From the NCBI GenBank assembly GCA_027627685.1, contig CP091241.1, positions 1,427,191 to 1,491,190 on the forward strand: DNA of 64,000 nt. Direction: 5' to 3'. Every line of letters starts with the position of its first letter. The stretch's first letter is position 1. The position numbers were made by a program, and so were the translations under genes. Positions 1 to 9,384 of this stretch are shown piece after piece. Origin of the DNA: Hyphomonadaceae bacterium ML37 (GTDB lineage Bacteria > Pseudomonadota > Alphaproteobacteria > Caulobacterales > Maricaulaceae). The notes beneath the pieces are model-generated. The model saw nothing but the letters and a program-made list of their open reading frames with translations, did no database searches and was not told where the DNA came from.

Positions 1-491
1 TTGGACGCGCCATAGGCGGCCCAGTAAGCGCGCGAGCGCTGGCTGCCGATGCCCGAAGTGGTGAAGACCGCACGGCCCGCGTCAGAGGCTTTCAGCAGCG
101 CTTCGAACGCGCGAATCAGGCGGGCCGGGGCCAGAAGGTTCACCGCCAGCACTTCGTTCCAGACCTTGGCCGGGATCTGCGCCGTGGGGGTGAGCATGCC
201 CAGCACGCCGGCATTGACCACCAGAATATCCAGCTTGCCCCAGCGCTGCTCCACGGCCTGGGCAAGCTTTTCGATGCCGTCCGCCGAGGCCATGTCCATC
301 GGGACCAGCGTCGCCGAGCCGCCCTGCTTGCGGATGGCGTCGTCCAGGTCTTCCAGACCGCCCTGGGTGCGCGCCGTCGCGATGACGTGCGCGCCTGCGC
401 CCGCCAGCGCCAGAGCCACAGAATAGCCTATGCCGCGCGATGCGCCGGTCACCAGCGCCACGCGGCCCTCAAACGGGCGCGATTGGGTCAT
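1..491 (-). CDS. Short-chain dehydrogenase/reductase (SDR), C-terminus beyond window
   Basis: NAD(P)-dependent oxidoreductase of the classical SDR family; the substrate cannot be read from the sequence. The N-terminal Rossmann motif TGASRGIG is seen near residue 16. It is followed by the NAG strand motif (VVNAGVLG, the usual NNAG altered to VNAG) and by the TTSGIGSQRS segment that carries the catalytic Ser. The start ATG overlaps the purF stop as ATGA, so the two genes are probably co-transcribed and translationally coupled. The reading frame runs off the left edge, so the YxxxK region is only partly visible (AYWAAYGAS). The SDR assignment is firm; the specific function is unknown. Confidence 0.85.
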   Translation of the reverse strand, partial: MTQSRPFEGRVALVTGASRGIGYSVALALAGAGAHVIATARTQGGLEDLDDAIRKQGGSATLVPMDMASADGIEKLAQAVEQRWGKLDILVVNAGVLGMLTPTAQIPAKVWNEVLAVNLLAPARLIRAFEALLKASDAGRAVFTTSGIGSQRSRAYWAAYGAS

Positions 492-1954
492 GCATCCACC
501 AGAAGCGAGAGTTGTTCATCCTTGTTGGATCGCGCCATGTCGCGGTCCACAAGCCGGGTCGGGTATTCCCCGGTGAAATAGTGATCGGCCAGTTGCGGCC
601 GGTCCGGGTTGCGCGCTTCGCCGCGCACCGCCCAGTACAGCCCTTCCACCGAGAGAAAGCCCAGCGAGTCGCATTCGAGCATGGCGCGCATGCGTTCGGG
701 ATTGTGGCTCGCGGCCATCAGCTCCTCACGCATGGGCATGTCGATGCCGTAGAAATCGGGATGGGTGATCGGCGGGCAGGCCGAGCGGAAATGGACTTCC
801 GTGGCGCCGGCCTCGCGCACCATGCGCACGATCTTTTTCGATGTCGTCCCGCGCACGATGGAATCGTCGATCAGCAGCACGCGCTTGCCTTTCAGGACCG
901 ACGGATTGGCGGCGTGCTTGCGCCGGACGCCGAGATCGCGCTTGGCCTGGGTGGGCTGGATGAAGGTCCTCCCGACGAAGTGAGAGCGGATGATGCCAAG
1001 ATCAAACGGGCGGCCGATGGCTTCGGCAAAGCCGAGCGCGGCGGCCATGCCGGAGTCCGGCACCGGCACCACCACATCGATATCCGCAGGCGATTCTTCG
1101 GCGAGCCGGCGGCCCATCCGCTTGCGCGCCTCGTAAACCGACACCCCGTCAATGATCGAATCGGGCCGTGCGAAGTAAATGTATTCGAACGCGCAGGGCC
1201 GCGCGGACGTTCGCGGGGCGTAGCGGCGCGACTCGATGCCCTTGTCCGATACGATGACCACTTCGCCGGGCTCCACCTCGCGCAGCAGGCGCGCGCCGAT
1301 CATGTCCAGCGCGCAGGTCTCGCTGGCGAAAATCACCGCGTCGTCCAGCTCGCCCATGACCAGCGGGCGGATGCCCAGCGGGTCGCGTGCGCCGATCAGA
1401 GTGTCATTGGTCAGGCCGACCAGCGCAAACGCGCCCTCGATCTGGGTCAACGCCTGGATCAGCCGGTCCACCGCCTTGGTCTTCTTGGACCGGGCGGAAA
1501 GCTGAAGGATGACCTCGGTGTCCGAGGTGGACTGAAAAATCGCGCCGCCGGCCACCAGTTCTTCACGGATGGCGCGGGCATTCGTCAGATTGCCGTTATG
1601 GGCCAGCGCCACGCCGCCGCCGCGCACATCGGCGTAAAGCGGCTGGACATTGCGCATCACCGCGCCGCCTGACGTGGAATAGCGCACATGGCCGATCGCC
1701 ATGTCGCCCGCCAGCGCCTTCAGGCGCGCCGGGTCGGTGAAATGGTCGCCCACAAGGCCCAGATGGCGCTCTGAGTGGAAGCGTCCGGCATTATAGCTGG
1801 TGATGCCGCAGGCCTCCTGGCCGCGATGCTGGAGCGCGTGAAGCCCGAAGGCCGTCAGGACCGCCGCTTCCGCTGCGCCGCGCACCCCGAACACGCCGCA
1901 TTCCTCGCGCGGACGATCCGTGGCGGCGTCGTAGGTCAGACTGGGAAAGCTCAT
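488..1954 (-). CDS. purF: Amidophosphoribosyltransferase
   Basis: Catalyses the first committed step of purine synthesis, PRPP plus glutamine to 5-phosphoribosylamine, in the cytoplasm. Starting at the ATG at 1954 gives 488 residues, the usual size. An 18-residue propeptide precedes the catalytic N-terminal cysteine (EECGVFGV, Cys19) of the Ntn-type glutaminase domain. The PRPP loop VLLIDDSIVRGTT starts at about residue 359. The C-terminal cysteines that bind a 4Fe-4S cluster in the Bacillus enzyme are absent (DHYFTGEYPT), so this is a cluster-free form. An upstream in-frame extension to 2203 was rejected because it lacks homology and runs into cvpA. It lies 1 nt downstream of cvpA and overlaps the SDR gene. 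Confidence 0.96.
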   Translation of the reverse strand: MSFPSLTYDAATDRPREECGVFGVRGAAEAAVLTAFGLHALQHRGQEACGITSYNAGRFHSERHLGLVGDHFTDPARLKALAGDMAIGHVRYSTSGGAVMRNVQPLYADVRGGGVALAHNGNLTNARAIREELVAGGAIFQSTSDTEVILQLSARSKKTKAVDRLIQALTQIEGAFALVGLTNDTLIGARDPLGIRPLVMGELDDAVIFASETCALDMIGARLLREVEPGEVVIVSDKGIESRRYAPRTSARPCAFEYIYFARPDSIIDGVSVYEARKRMGRRLAEESPADIDVVVPVPDSGMAAALGFAEAIGRPFDLGIIRSHFVGRTFIQPTQAKRDLGVRRKHAANPSVLKGKRVLLIDDSIVRGTTSKKIVRMVREAGATEVHFRSACPPITHPDFYGIDMPMREELMAASHNPERMRAMLECDSLGFLSVEGLYWAVRGEARNPDRPQLADHYFTGEYPTRLVDRDMARSNKDEQLSLLVDA

Positions 1955-1955
1955 G

Positions 1956-2537
1956 TCATCGGCTCCCGTCGAGTGTGCGCTCGATAAGACGCCCCAACTC
2001 GTCCTCGTCAACATCGTCGCGCGGTCCGTCAGCAGCGCCGTCCCGAGCCCAGCTGCCTTCGGGCGCCAGCGATTGAAGAAGCTGGGCGGTGGCGTTGGCC
2101 AAGGGATAGGCCTGCGACCGGACCAGCCAAGCCGGTTCGGCGCCGGGTAACGTGTTTTTGAACACCAGCACCAGCAGCCCCAGAAGCACGAGACCGCGTG
2201 CAAGACCGAAGATAAAGCCGGCGGTGCGGTCGATCACGGTGACGTCCTCGCCGCTCTTCACACCCTTCTGCAGGGAGCTGGTGACGAAGCTGACCGCCAG
2301 ATAGACCAGCAGAAACACCGCCGCCATGACGATCAGATTGGCCAGAATGTCCGAGCTGATCACGCCGCGCAAAAGGCTGGCGAAAACAGGCCGCGTCCAG
2401 AGCGCCGCCAGCGCCGCGGCGACGAAGGCTGTGACAGTCAGCGCCTCGCGGACAAAGCCGCGCATCAGGGCCATCACGCCGGATACAAACAGGATCACAA
2501 GGGCGAAGAGGTCAAATCCGGTCAGGCTGGCGTCCAT
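1956..2537 (-). CDS. cvpA: CvpA family membrane protein
   Basis: Integral inner-membrane protein of the CvpA family, historically tied to colicin V production; in many genomes it sits beside purF, as here. Four hydrophobic segments occupy the first ~150 residues (FDLFALVILFVSGVMAL, ALTVTAFVAAALAALW, NLIVMAAVFLLVYLAVSF, FGLARGLVLLGLLVLVF), followed by a charged tail. Two ATGs are adjacent (2540 and 2537). GGAGG sits 6 nt before the second and only 3 nt before the first, so 2537 is preferred, giving 193 residues. It forms a block with radA upstream and purF downstream on the same strand. Family identity is good; biochemical role is not known. Confidence 0.88.
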   Translation of the reverse strand: MDASLTGFDLFALVILFVSGVMALMRGFVREALTVTAFVAAALAALWTRPVFASLLRGVISSDILANLIVMAAVFLLVYLAVSFVTSSLQKGVKSGEDVTVIDRTAGFIFGLARGLVLLGLLVLVFKNTLPGAEPAWLVRSQAYPLANATAQLLQSLAPEGSWARDGAADGPRDDVDEDELGRLIERTLDGSR

Positions 2538-2559
2538 CATGATCCTCCTGGCCCTGATC

Positions 2560-3933
2560 TCAAGCCGGGTCCTGGCCGAGCCGGCGCACCAGCGCCTGCA
2601 CGGTATCCACACTGTCGATCCTGAGCCCTGCGCCGTCTGCGCCCTGCGGGGCGAGGGCGCGATTGAAGCCCAGCTTGGCGGCTTCCTTCAGGCGGGCTTC
2701 GGTGCGGCCGACCGGGCGCACATCGCCTGACAGTGCAATCTCGCCGAAGACGACGCCATCACCGGGCAGGGGGGTGTCAAGGAAGGATGAGATCAAGGCT
2801 GCCGCCACCGCCAGATCCGCCGCAGGCTCGGCGATTTTCAGTCCGCCCGCGACGTTGAGATAAACGTCGCGGCCGCCAAAGCCAAGGCCGCATCGCGCCT
2901 CCAGCACGGCCAGCACCATGGCGAGGCGTCCTGAGTCCCAGCCCACCACTGCCCGCCGCGGCGTGCCGAAGGCGGCGGGCGCCACCAGCGCCTGAATTTC
3001 GGTGAGCACGGGCCGCGTGCCCTCCATGCCGGCAAAGACGGCGGCGCCGGATGTGTTGGCGCCGCGGCCATCGAGAAACAGGGCGGACGGGTTGGACACT
3101 TCCTGCAGACCGGATTCGGCCATCTCGAAGACGCCGATCTCGTCAGCCGGGCCGAAGCGATTCTTCACTGCGCGCAGGATGCGGAACTGGTGGGTGCGCT
3201 CGCCTTCAAAATAGAGCACCGCGTCGACCATGTGCTCGACCACGCGCGGACCGGCGATCTGGCCGTCCTTGGTGACGTGGCCGACCAGCACCACCACCGT
3301 GTTGCGCTTCTTGGCGAAGCGCACGAGCTCCTGGGCGCAGGCGCGCACCTGCGCCACCGTGCCCGGAGCGGCGGCCAGCTGATCGGACCAGAGCGTCTGG
3401 ATCGAATCGAGCACCGCAACGTCGGGGCTTTCCTTGCGCAGACCATCCAGGATCACCTCAAGCGAGGTCTCCGCCGCCAGACGCACCGGCGAATCAGCCA
3501 GGCCCAGCCGGCGCGCGCGCCGGCGGACCTGACCGGCCGCTTCCTCGCCGGAAATATAGACGGTGGAGGCGCCCGAAGACGCCAGGCGCGCAGCCGCTTG
3601 CAAGAGCAGTGTGGATTTGCCGATCCCCGGATCGCCGCCCACCAGAATGGCCGAGCCGGGCACAAGCCCGCCGCCAGCCACCCGGTCCAGCTCGTCAATG
3701 CCGGTGACAAGGCGGGGCGGGTCAGGCGTCTCGCTGCCCAGATCCACCAGCTCCAGCTGAGGGCGCCGGCTGGAGCGGGCAGGGGCCGCCTTGGCGCCGC
3801 TGCCCATGGGCGCGCTGGTCGCGGCTTCTTCGGCCAGCGAGTTCCACGCGCCGCACGCATCGCACCGGCCGGCCCACTTGGCGTGGACCGAACCGCAGGA
3901 CTGGCAGACATAAACGGTTTCAGCGCGCGCCAT
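2560..3933 (-). CDS. radA: DNA repair protein RadA
   Basis: RecA-like ATPase that promotes branch migration in recombinational repair. The 457-residue protein starts with a four-cysteine zinc finger (Cys10, 13, 24, 27). It continues with a Walker A motif GGDPGIGKST at about residues 99-108 and the RadA-specific KNRFG motif. It ends with a Lon-protease-like C-terminal domain lacking an evident catalytic dyad. Length and domain order are those of typical RadA. The gene is 22 nt upstream of cvpA and probably heads the radA-cvpA-purF-SDR run. Confidence 0.97.
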   Translation of the reverse strand: MARAETVYVCQSCGSVHAKWAGRCDACGAWNSLAEEAATSAPMGSGAKAAPARSSRRPQLELVDLGSETPDPPRLVTGIDELDRVAGGGLVPGSAILVGGDPGIGKSTLLLQAAARLASSGASTVYISGEEAAGQVRRRARRLGLADSPVRLAAETSLEVILDGLRKESPDVAVLDSIQTLWSDQLAAAPGTVAQVRACAQELVRFAKKRNTVVVLVGHVTKDGQIAGPRVVEHMVDAVLYFEGERTHQFRILRAVKNRFGPADEIGVFEMAESGLQEVSNPSALFLDGRGANTSGAAVFAGMEGTRPVLTEIQALVAPAAFGTPRRAVVGWDSGRLAMVLAVLEARCGLGFGGRDVYLNVAGGLKIAEPAADLAVAAALISSFLDTPLPGDGVVFGEIALSGDVRPVGRTEARLKEAAKLGFNRALAPQGADGAGLRIDSVDTVQALVRRLGQDPA

Positions 3934-3998
3934 TCATTCCCCGGCTTGTCGCAGCAGTATAGCGATAACTGACGCGATTCGCCGGTTTCTGATCTTGG

Positions 3999-4856
3999 CT
4001 AGCCACCGGCGCGCGCGGCGCGCCAGGCCGCAGCCAGCCGCATGAAGCCGTCCGGGGCAATGGTTTCGGCCCGGACGCCGGGATCAATCCCGGCGGCCTC
4101 GAGCAATAATTCTGTGGACACGTTGGCCCGCGCAGCCGCCTGGGCCAGTGACCGGCGCAAGGTTTTGCGGCGCTGACCGAACGCGCTCTCGGTCACGATG
4201 CGAAGGGCTTCGAGATCGCCAAAGCGCTCAGCGTCGGGCAGGGGCTCGAGCACCACCACGGCGCTATCCACCTTGGGCGGCGGCGTGAAGGCGCGCGCCG
4301 GCACGGTAAAGGCGTAGCGTGCGCGGGCGACGGACGAGACCAGAATGGCGAGGCGCCCGTAAGCCTCCTCGCCCGGGGCGGCCACGACGCGTTCAGCCAC
4401 CTCCTTCTGAAACATCAGCACCAGCCGGCGCCACCAGGGCGGCGACGCTTCGAGCCATTTGATCAGCAGGGCGGTGCCGACATTATAGGGCAGATTGGAC
4501 GCCAGCAGGCCGGGGCCGGTGATCAGACTGGGCTCATCGGCCAGGAGGGCGTCCGCCTTGACGATGTGCAGGCGTCCGGGCTCGGCGGCGCCGATCTCTT
4601 CCAGCGCGGGCAGGAAGCGGGCGTCGCGTTCGATGACGGTCAGGCGCGGCGCGCCGGCTGCCAGCAGGGCGCGGGTCAGCCCGCCGGGCCCGGGGCCGAC
4701 CTCGATGACGTCCAGATCTGTCATGTCGCCGCACAGCCGGGCGATCTTGGCAGTCAGATTGAGGTCGAGCAGATAGTGCTGGCCAAACCGTTTGTCCGCG
4801 CCCAGACCATGGCGCGCGATGACATCGCGCAGCGGCGGCAGGGCGTCGAGGCTCAT
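3999..4856 (-). CDS. rsmA: 16S rRNA (adenine(1518)-N(6)/adenine(1519)-N(6))-dimethyltransferase
   Basis: KsgA/RsmA dimethylates two adjacent adenines in helix 45 of 16S rRNA with SAM, late in small-subunit assembly. The 285-residue protein shows the N-terminal FGQHYLLD signature (usually FGQNFL), the SAM-binding loop EVGPGPGGLT and the catalytic NLPYNV motif. The start ATG overlaps the pdxA stop by 4 nt (ATGA), completing the classical surA-pdxA-rsmA arrangement. Nothing anomalous was seen. Confidence 0.97.
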   Translation of the reverse strand: MSLDALPPLRDVIARHGLGADKRFGQHYLLDLNLTAKIARLCGDMTDLDVIEVGPGPGGLTRALLAAGAPRLTVIERDARFLPALEEIGAAEPGRLHIVKADALLADEPSLITGPGLLASNLPYNVGTALLIKWLEASPPWWRRLVLMFQKEVAERVVAAPGEEAYGRLAILVSSVARARYAFTVPARAFTPPPKVDSAVVVLEPLPDAERFGDLEALRIVTESAFGQRRKTLRRSLAQAAARANVSTELLLEAAGIDPGVRAETIAPDGFMRLAAAWRAARAGG

Positions 4857-5842
4857 GACGGGGTCCCGGACCGGCAGGCGGCCATGTCTGCAGCCAGCCG
4901 CAAGGCGGCGATCAGGCTGTCGGCGCGGGCAATGCCCTGACCGGCGATATCGAACGCCGTGCCATGATCCGGGCTGGTGCGCACAATGGGCAGGCCCAGC
5001 GTGACATTCACACCGCCATGGAAGTCCAGCGTCTTCACCGGGATCAGCCCCTGATCATGATACAGGCATATCGCCGCGTCATAGAGCGCGCGCGCCTCGG
5101 CATGGAACATGGTGTCGGGCGGCAAGGGGCCTGCGATATCGATCCCCTTGGCGCGCAGCGTCTCGAGGGCGGGCGCCAGAATGTCGATCTCCTCGCGGCC
5201 CAGCGCGCCGCCTTCACCGGCATGAGGGTTCAGGCCCGCCAGCGCCAGCCGCGGGCGGGCGATGGCGAAATCCTGCGTGAGCGAATGCGCGACGATGCGG
5301 GCCGTCTGAACAATTGCTTCGGACGTGAGGGCGTCGATCGCCTCGCGCAGCGGCCTGTGGATGGTCACCAGCGCACAGCGCAGCCCGCCGCCGGCCAGCA
5401 TCATGACCGGGCCGCGTGGTCCGGTGACAGGCGTATGCGCCGTGAGGTGGGCGAGGTATTCGGTATGGCCCGCAAAGGCGAACCCGGCCTCATAGAGGCG
5501 CGCCTTCGACACCGGATTGGTGACCAGCGCTGAGGCGTCCCCCGACAGCACCGCCGCTACACCGGCGTCGATGGAGGCCAGCGCCGCTCGCGCGCCGTCT
5601 GCGGCGGGCAGGGGCATGACCGGCAGAGTGTCAGCAAACAGGGCCGCCGCTTCGGCCCAGCTGGCCACCGGTTCGGGACGCGGCAGCTCCAGCAGGCGCG
5701 CGGCCTCAAAAGCATGAGCGGGGTCTGCGATCAGCACAAATCGCGGACCGCAATCGCGCAGCGCCCGCCAGGCCTTAAGCGCGATCTCCGGCCCGATCCC
5801 GTCCGGGTCGCCGAGGGTCAGCGCGAGCGGTGCGGCGTTCAC
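4853..5842 (-). CDS. pdxA: 4-hydroxythreonine-4-phosphate dehydrogenase
   Basis: NAD-dependent oxidation of 4-phosphohydroxy-L-threonine in pyridoxal 5'-phosphate synthesis. The GTG at 5842 overlaps the surA stop (GTGA) and gives 329 residues, matching the usual PdxA length; an upstream extension in the same frame would run through surA. Visible signatures are LALTLGDPDGIGPE at the N-terminus, the metal-binding His in HTEYLAHL, HAGEGG and YHDQGLIPVK. It is translationally coupled to both neighbours, surA upstream and rsmA downstream. Confidence 0.95.
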   Translation of the reverse strand: MNAAPLALTLGDPDGIGPEIALKAWRALRDCGPRFVLIADPAHAFEAARLLELPRPEPVASWAEAAALFADTLPVMPLPAADGARAALASIDAGVAAVLSGDASALVTNPVSKARLYEAGFAFAGHTEYLAHLTAHTPVTGPRGPVMMLAGGGLRCALVTIHRPLREAIDALTSEAIVQTARIVAHSLTQDFAIARPRLALAGLNPHAGEGGALGREEIDILAPALETLRAKGIDIAGPLPPDTMFHAEARALYDAAICLYHDQGLIPVKTLDFHGGVNVTLGLPIVRTSPDHGTAFDIAGQGIARADSLIAALRLAADMAACRSGTPS

Positions 5843-7092
5843 TGAATGTCGCGGATATCGACCGTCGCTTCGCGGCGCAGGTCGCGCAGCCAGCGCCGGC
5901 CCAGAAGACCCAGCTGCTGGTCGATGAGCTGGCGTTCGATTTCCTGGGTGGTCGGCACGCCGGGGCCGGTCAGTTCGCGGCCGCACAGCACGAACACCTG
6001 CAGGCCGGCGCCGGTTTCAAGCACGCCGGTCGCCTGTCCGGCCTCAAGCCCGTCCACCGCGTCGCGAATCTGGGGCACGAGTGCGTTGACGGCGACCGCA
6101 CCAAGGTTCGACACGATCACGCCTTCGACACCCGACATTGCGCCGGCCACGTCATCGCATCCGCGCAAATTGGCCGCCGCGCTTGTCATCGCGGTGCGCG
6201 ACGCGTCTGTGATTCGCGAGTTCGGCACGGTGGCCTGGAACAGGGTGAGCTGCTCCACCACCCGGCCTTCGCGCCGGTCGATCAGCGCGATGATCATGTA
6301 GCCGCCCGGCACGCGGATCGGATTGGAGATCGAGCCTGGCGGCATTTGCTGTGCGACTTCGAGCACTTGCGGACGCATGGACGCGGCGGTGACATAGCCG
6401 GTATCGCCACCGACAGCCGCACTCGGCGCGGCCGAATACTGCTGAGCGACCGCCTGCAGGGGCACTTCGTCGCTTTCGATCAGCCCGTAAATGGTGCGCA
6501 CTGTTTCAATCGCCTGTTCCTCACCGCCGGCGCCGGAGGGCGCCTCGACCAGGATTTCCAGCATGCGGAACTGCTGCTGCTGGGCGGATGCGACCAGACG
6601 CTCCATGGCGACTTCGATCTGCTGATCGGAAACGCGGATGCGCGGGCGGAACCGTCCGCTGGTCAGGATCTGCCAGGCGATCTCGGCGCGAACCTGACGG
6701 CGCAGCGTCTCGACCGGCACGCCGGCGGCATCCAGGTCGCGCTGCAGCGCTTCAAGCGATTCACCGCTCGACTGGGCAAGGTTGGACAGCGCGTTGTCGA
6801 TCTCTTCCTCTTCCACCACCAGCTCGAACTCGGCGGCGGTCTGGAGCTGGATGCTTTCCTCGATCAGCCCGCGCATGGCCTGATCGAGCACCTGCGCCAG
6901 AATTTCCTCAGTCGGCTCGATGCCGGCCGAAAAAAGGATGAGACGCATGCGGTCACGCACGTCCAGCGTGGTGATCGGCTCGTCGTTTACGACGGCCGCA
7001 ATGCCCTCAACGATTTGCGCACGCGCAACGGGCGCGGCCATCACGAGCGCCACGATCAATACGGCGAGACGCAGAAATCGGCTCAAAAGCAT
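5839..7092 (-). CDS. surA: Periplasmic peptidyl-prolyl cis-trans isomerase / chaperone SurA
   Basis: Periplasmic chaperone for outer-membrane proteins. A signal peptide (about residues 1-25, ending PVARA) precedes a SurA_N chaperone domain (IVEGIAAVVNDEPITTLDVRDR). A parvulin-like region follows around residues 180-290, including a GGDTGYV segment. The C-terminal part keeps an MPPGSISNPIRVPGGY motif typical of the PpiC fold. The ATG at 7092 is preferred over one at 7134 because a purine-rich AGGGTGG lies upstream and it yields a cleaner signal peptide. It follows lptG by 76 nt; the lptD gene that normally separates them is missing. It is coupled to pdxA by a 4-nt overlap. Confidence 0.9.
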   Translation of the reverse strand: MLLSRFLRLAVLIVALVMAAPVARAQIVEGIAAVVNDEPITTLDVRDRMRLILFSAGIEPTEEILAQVLDQAMRGLIEESIQLQTAAEFELVVEEEEIDNALSNLAQSSGESLEALQRDLDAAGVPVETLRRQVRAEIAWQILTSGRFRPRIRVSDQQIEVAMERLVASAQQQQFRMLEILVEAPSGAGGEEQAIETVRTIYGLIESDEVPLQAVAQQYSAAPSAAVGGDTGYVTAASMRPQVLEVAQQMPPGSISNPIRVPGGYMIIALIDRREGRVVEQLTLFQATVPNSRITDASRTAMTSAAANLRGCDDVAGAMSGVEGVIVSNLGAVAVNALVPQIRDAVDGLEAGQATGVLETGAGLQVFVLCGRELTGPGVPTTQEIERQLIDQQLGLLGRRWLRDLRREATVDIRDIQ

Positions 7093-7168
7093 GCGGTCAA
7101 CCACCCTGTTTGGTCTCTGGCGCAAGATACCCATTGCGCGCGCAGGTGCAATCGCGGGACGCTGCAGG

Positions 7169-8269
7169 TCAGCCGTCCTCGGTTGCGGCGAGGAAAAACA
7201 GTCCCGCCAGCGTGAAGAGCGCCGGCGCTGTCCAAGACGCTGTCACCGGATCGAGCGTGCCCGCTGAACCCAGACCCAGCAAGAGTTCCTGGAAGAAATA
7301 AAGAAGAAAGCCAACCCCGGCGCCGGCCGCTGCAAAGCCCGCAGCCCCGCCGAGCCGGTGCAGGCGCAACGTCGCCGTGATCGCCAGCAACGCCGCTGCA
7401 AACAACAGGAGCGGTTGGGCGAGCAGGTTCTGCCAGCGCAGCTCGTAGGGACGGCTCGAGAGGCCGGCCTGTCGTGCGGATTCGATCACCGACGGCAAGC
7501 GCCAGAATGACACCCCGCCCGGCGAGCGCACCCGTTCAAACAGGGCCTGTCCGCCAATCAGGGTCGGTAAAGACACCTCGCCCAGGACCTGCAACGTGTC
7601 GCCCGGCTGTGCTTCTGTGGCGTCTTCGAGGAGCCAGAATCCGCTGCGAAGCTCGGCGCTGTCCGCCATCACGGTGCGCTCAAGCCGCGGAATCCCCGCT
7701 TCGGCCTCCCCGTAGTAGCGGAACACCGGATCGCGCAATGTCGAGGCGTCCGGATCGATCGCGGCCGCGCCGATGACGATGAACCCGCCCGGCGTCGCCT
7801 CGCGCAGCCAGATGCGCGCGCCGGGCGCCGTCTGTCCGGCGCGGGCGTCGATATAGGAATCGCGCAGAGTCTCGAACCTTGCATTGGCCGCCGCGCTCAG
7901 CGGGTTCAAGACGGCGGCGCCCAGCAATCCGGCCATCACAGTCAGCAGACCCGCCGGGGCGAGAATGCGCCAGGCCGAATATCCCGATGCGCGCATGACG
8001 ATCAGCTCGCTGCGCCGGTTGAGTCGGAAAAAGGTGAAGAGGACCCCGAACAGCACGATGAATGCCAGCGTGTCCTGAACCAGAAGCGGGGTCTTGAGCA
8101 AAGTCAGCTCAAGCGCCTGCAAGGCGCCGACATCGGCGCGCCGGGAAATGTCCCTGGACGTCTCCACAAAATCGATGAGAACGATCACGGCGACAATGAC
8201 GCAGGCCGCCCCGATCACGCCGATCAGCGTCTGCCAGAAAATATAGCGGGACAGGCGCGTGGTGATCAT
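7169..8269 (-). CDS. lptG: LPS export ABC transporter permease LptG
   Basis: Inner-membrane permease of the LptB2FG transporter that extracts LPS and passes it to LptC and the periplasmic bridge. The 366-residue YjgP/YjgQ-family protein has hydrophobic helices near the N-terminus and again in the last ~80 residues, flanking a periplasmic beta-rich domain of about 160 residues. The segment RRSELIVMRASG, the coupling region conserved in LptG, is clear. The start overlaps the lptF stop by 4 nt (ATGA). It is distinguished from LptF by order and by this motif. Confidence 0.92.
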   Translation of the reverse strand: MITTRLSRYIFWQTLIGVIGAACVIVAVIVLIDFVETSRDISRRADVGALQALELTLLKTPLLVQDTLAFIVLFGVLFTFFRLNRRSELIVMRASGYSAWRILAPAGLLTVMAGLLGAAVLNPLSAAANARFETLRDSYIDARAGQTAPGARIWLREATPGGFIVIGAAAIDPDASTLRDPVFRYYGEAEAGIPRLERTVMADSAELRSGFWLLEDATEAQPGDTLQVLGEVSLPTLIGGQALFERVRSPGGVSFWRLPSVIESARQAGLSSRPYELRWQNLLAQPLLLFAAALLAITATLRLHRLGGAAGFAAAGAGVGFLLYFFQELLLGLGSAGTLDPVTASWTAPALFTLAGLFFLAATEDG

Positions 8270-9384
8270 GCGGCCTCCGCAAATCGCCGCCGGCTCTGGC
8301 GCGCCCCGCGGTTCGGCCGGGCGATCAGCCAGAGCGCCGCCGCGGCGCCGAACAGCGGCGTGGCATATTGCAAGGCGTTGAGATCGGTATTGCCGGATGC
8401 GGCGGCCTGAACAGCGAAGCCGATCAGGCGAAGCAGGAGCGCCGACGCGCCAGCGATCAGGATGAAGCGCATATAGCCGGTGCGCCGATGCTCGACGGAC
8501 AGGAAGGCGGCGGCGGCGATCAGCGCAAACGCCAGGCTGTAAAGGGGCGACGATAGGCGGTAGTGACCTTCTGCGGCCAGATCCGCGGCCTGTCTGGCGC
8601 GGGCGATATCCGCTGCGCTGGGACGCAGCAGCTCTGGAAGAAACCGGTCGCTCTCCTTGAAGAAGAAGGCTGACGAGGTGTCGATAAAGGCGCCCAGATC
8701 AAACTCGTAGCGGTCAAACGTCAGGCTCGACAGCGTGTCGGCCTCGTCCAGCTGGGTGAGGACGCCGTCCTCCAGCAGCATGACCGGACCGCGGTCGCTG
8801 CGCGCAATGATGGCGCGGCGCGCCGCATAGGCGGTGGCGTAGGCGCCGCGCCCGTCCTCGATAAACACCCCGCGCAAAACCTGGTCCTCGCCGATCTCGC
8901 GCGCATAGAAACTGACACCGTCGCCCATGGAGATGAATTCGCCCGGGCGCATCAGACTGGCGGCGATATCGGTGCGGATTTCGAATACCTGCTCGCGCAT
9001 CTGGCGGAAACTTGCGGGCTGGACGAACAGATTGATCACCAGATTGAGCAGGATCGCATAGGCCGCCAGCCGCAGGAACGGCGTGAGGCGCTGGCGGCGG
9101 CTCATCCCCGCCGCGGCGCCGATGATCAGTTCGGAATCACTGTTGAGCCTGTTGAACGCCATCGCGCAGGCGATGAACACCGCCACGGGTATCAGCAGGG
9201 CGATGACCTGGGGCATGGCCAGGAGCGTGATCCAGACCAGGCGCCATGTCGCGTCACGCTGGTCAGCGACCAGGTCGAGATTGGACAGCGACTGGGTGAG
9301 CACGGCCAGCCCGCCAAGCGCGGCGAGCGCGCCCAGGAACGGCCAGAGCGCCTGTCGGAAAGCATAGCGCTGGAACAGGGTCAT
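8266..9384 (-). CDS. lptF: LPS export ABC transporter permease LptF
   Basis: Partner permease of LptG in the LptB2FG lipopolysaccharide exporter. The 372-residue YjgP/YjgQ-family protein has three N-terminal helices, a central periplasmic domain and three C-terminal helices. The LNSDSELIIGAAAGMS segment matches the coupling-helix region of LptF. It is first in the minus-strand run lptF-lptG-surA-pdxA-rsmA. It diverges from pepA across a 156-nt intergenic region that must hold both promoters; no clear -35/-10 pair was picked out there. Confidence 0.92.
   Translation of the reverse strand: MTLFQRYAFRQALWPFLGALAALGGLAVLTQSLSNLDLVADQRDATWRLVWITLLAMPQVIALLIPVAVFIACAMAFNRLNSDSELIIGAAAGMSRRQRLTPFLRLAAYAILLNLVINLFVQPASFRQMREQVFEIRTDIAASLMRPGEFISMGDGVSFYAREIGEDQVLRGVFIEDGRGAYATAYAARRAIIARSDRGPVMLLEDGVLTQLDEADTLSSLTFDRYEFDLGAFIDTSSAFFFKESDRFLPELLRPSAADIARARQAADLAAEGHYRLSSPLYSLAFALIAAAAFLSVEHRRTGYMRFILIAGASALLLRLIGFAVQAAASGNTDLNALQYATPLFGAAAALWLIARPNRGARQSRRRFAEAA

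Noticed and set aside
440-1672. Long open frame on the plus strand opposite purF
   Set aside because: It mirrors the purF codon pattern in a GC-rich genome, its product has no recognisable domain, and purF on the other strand is unequivocal.
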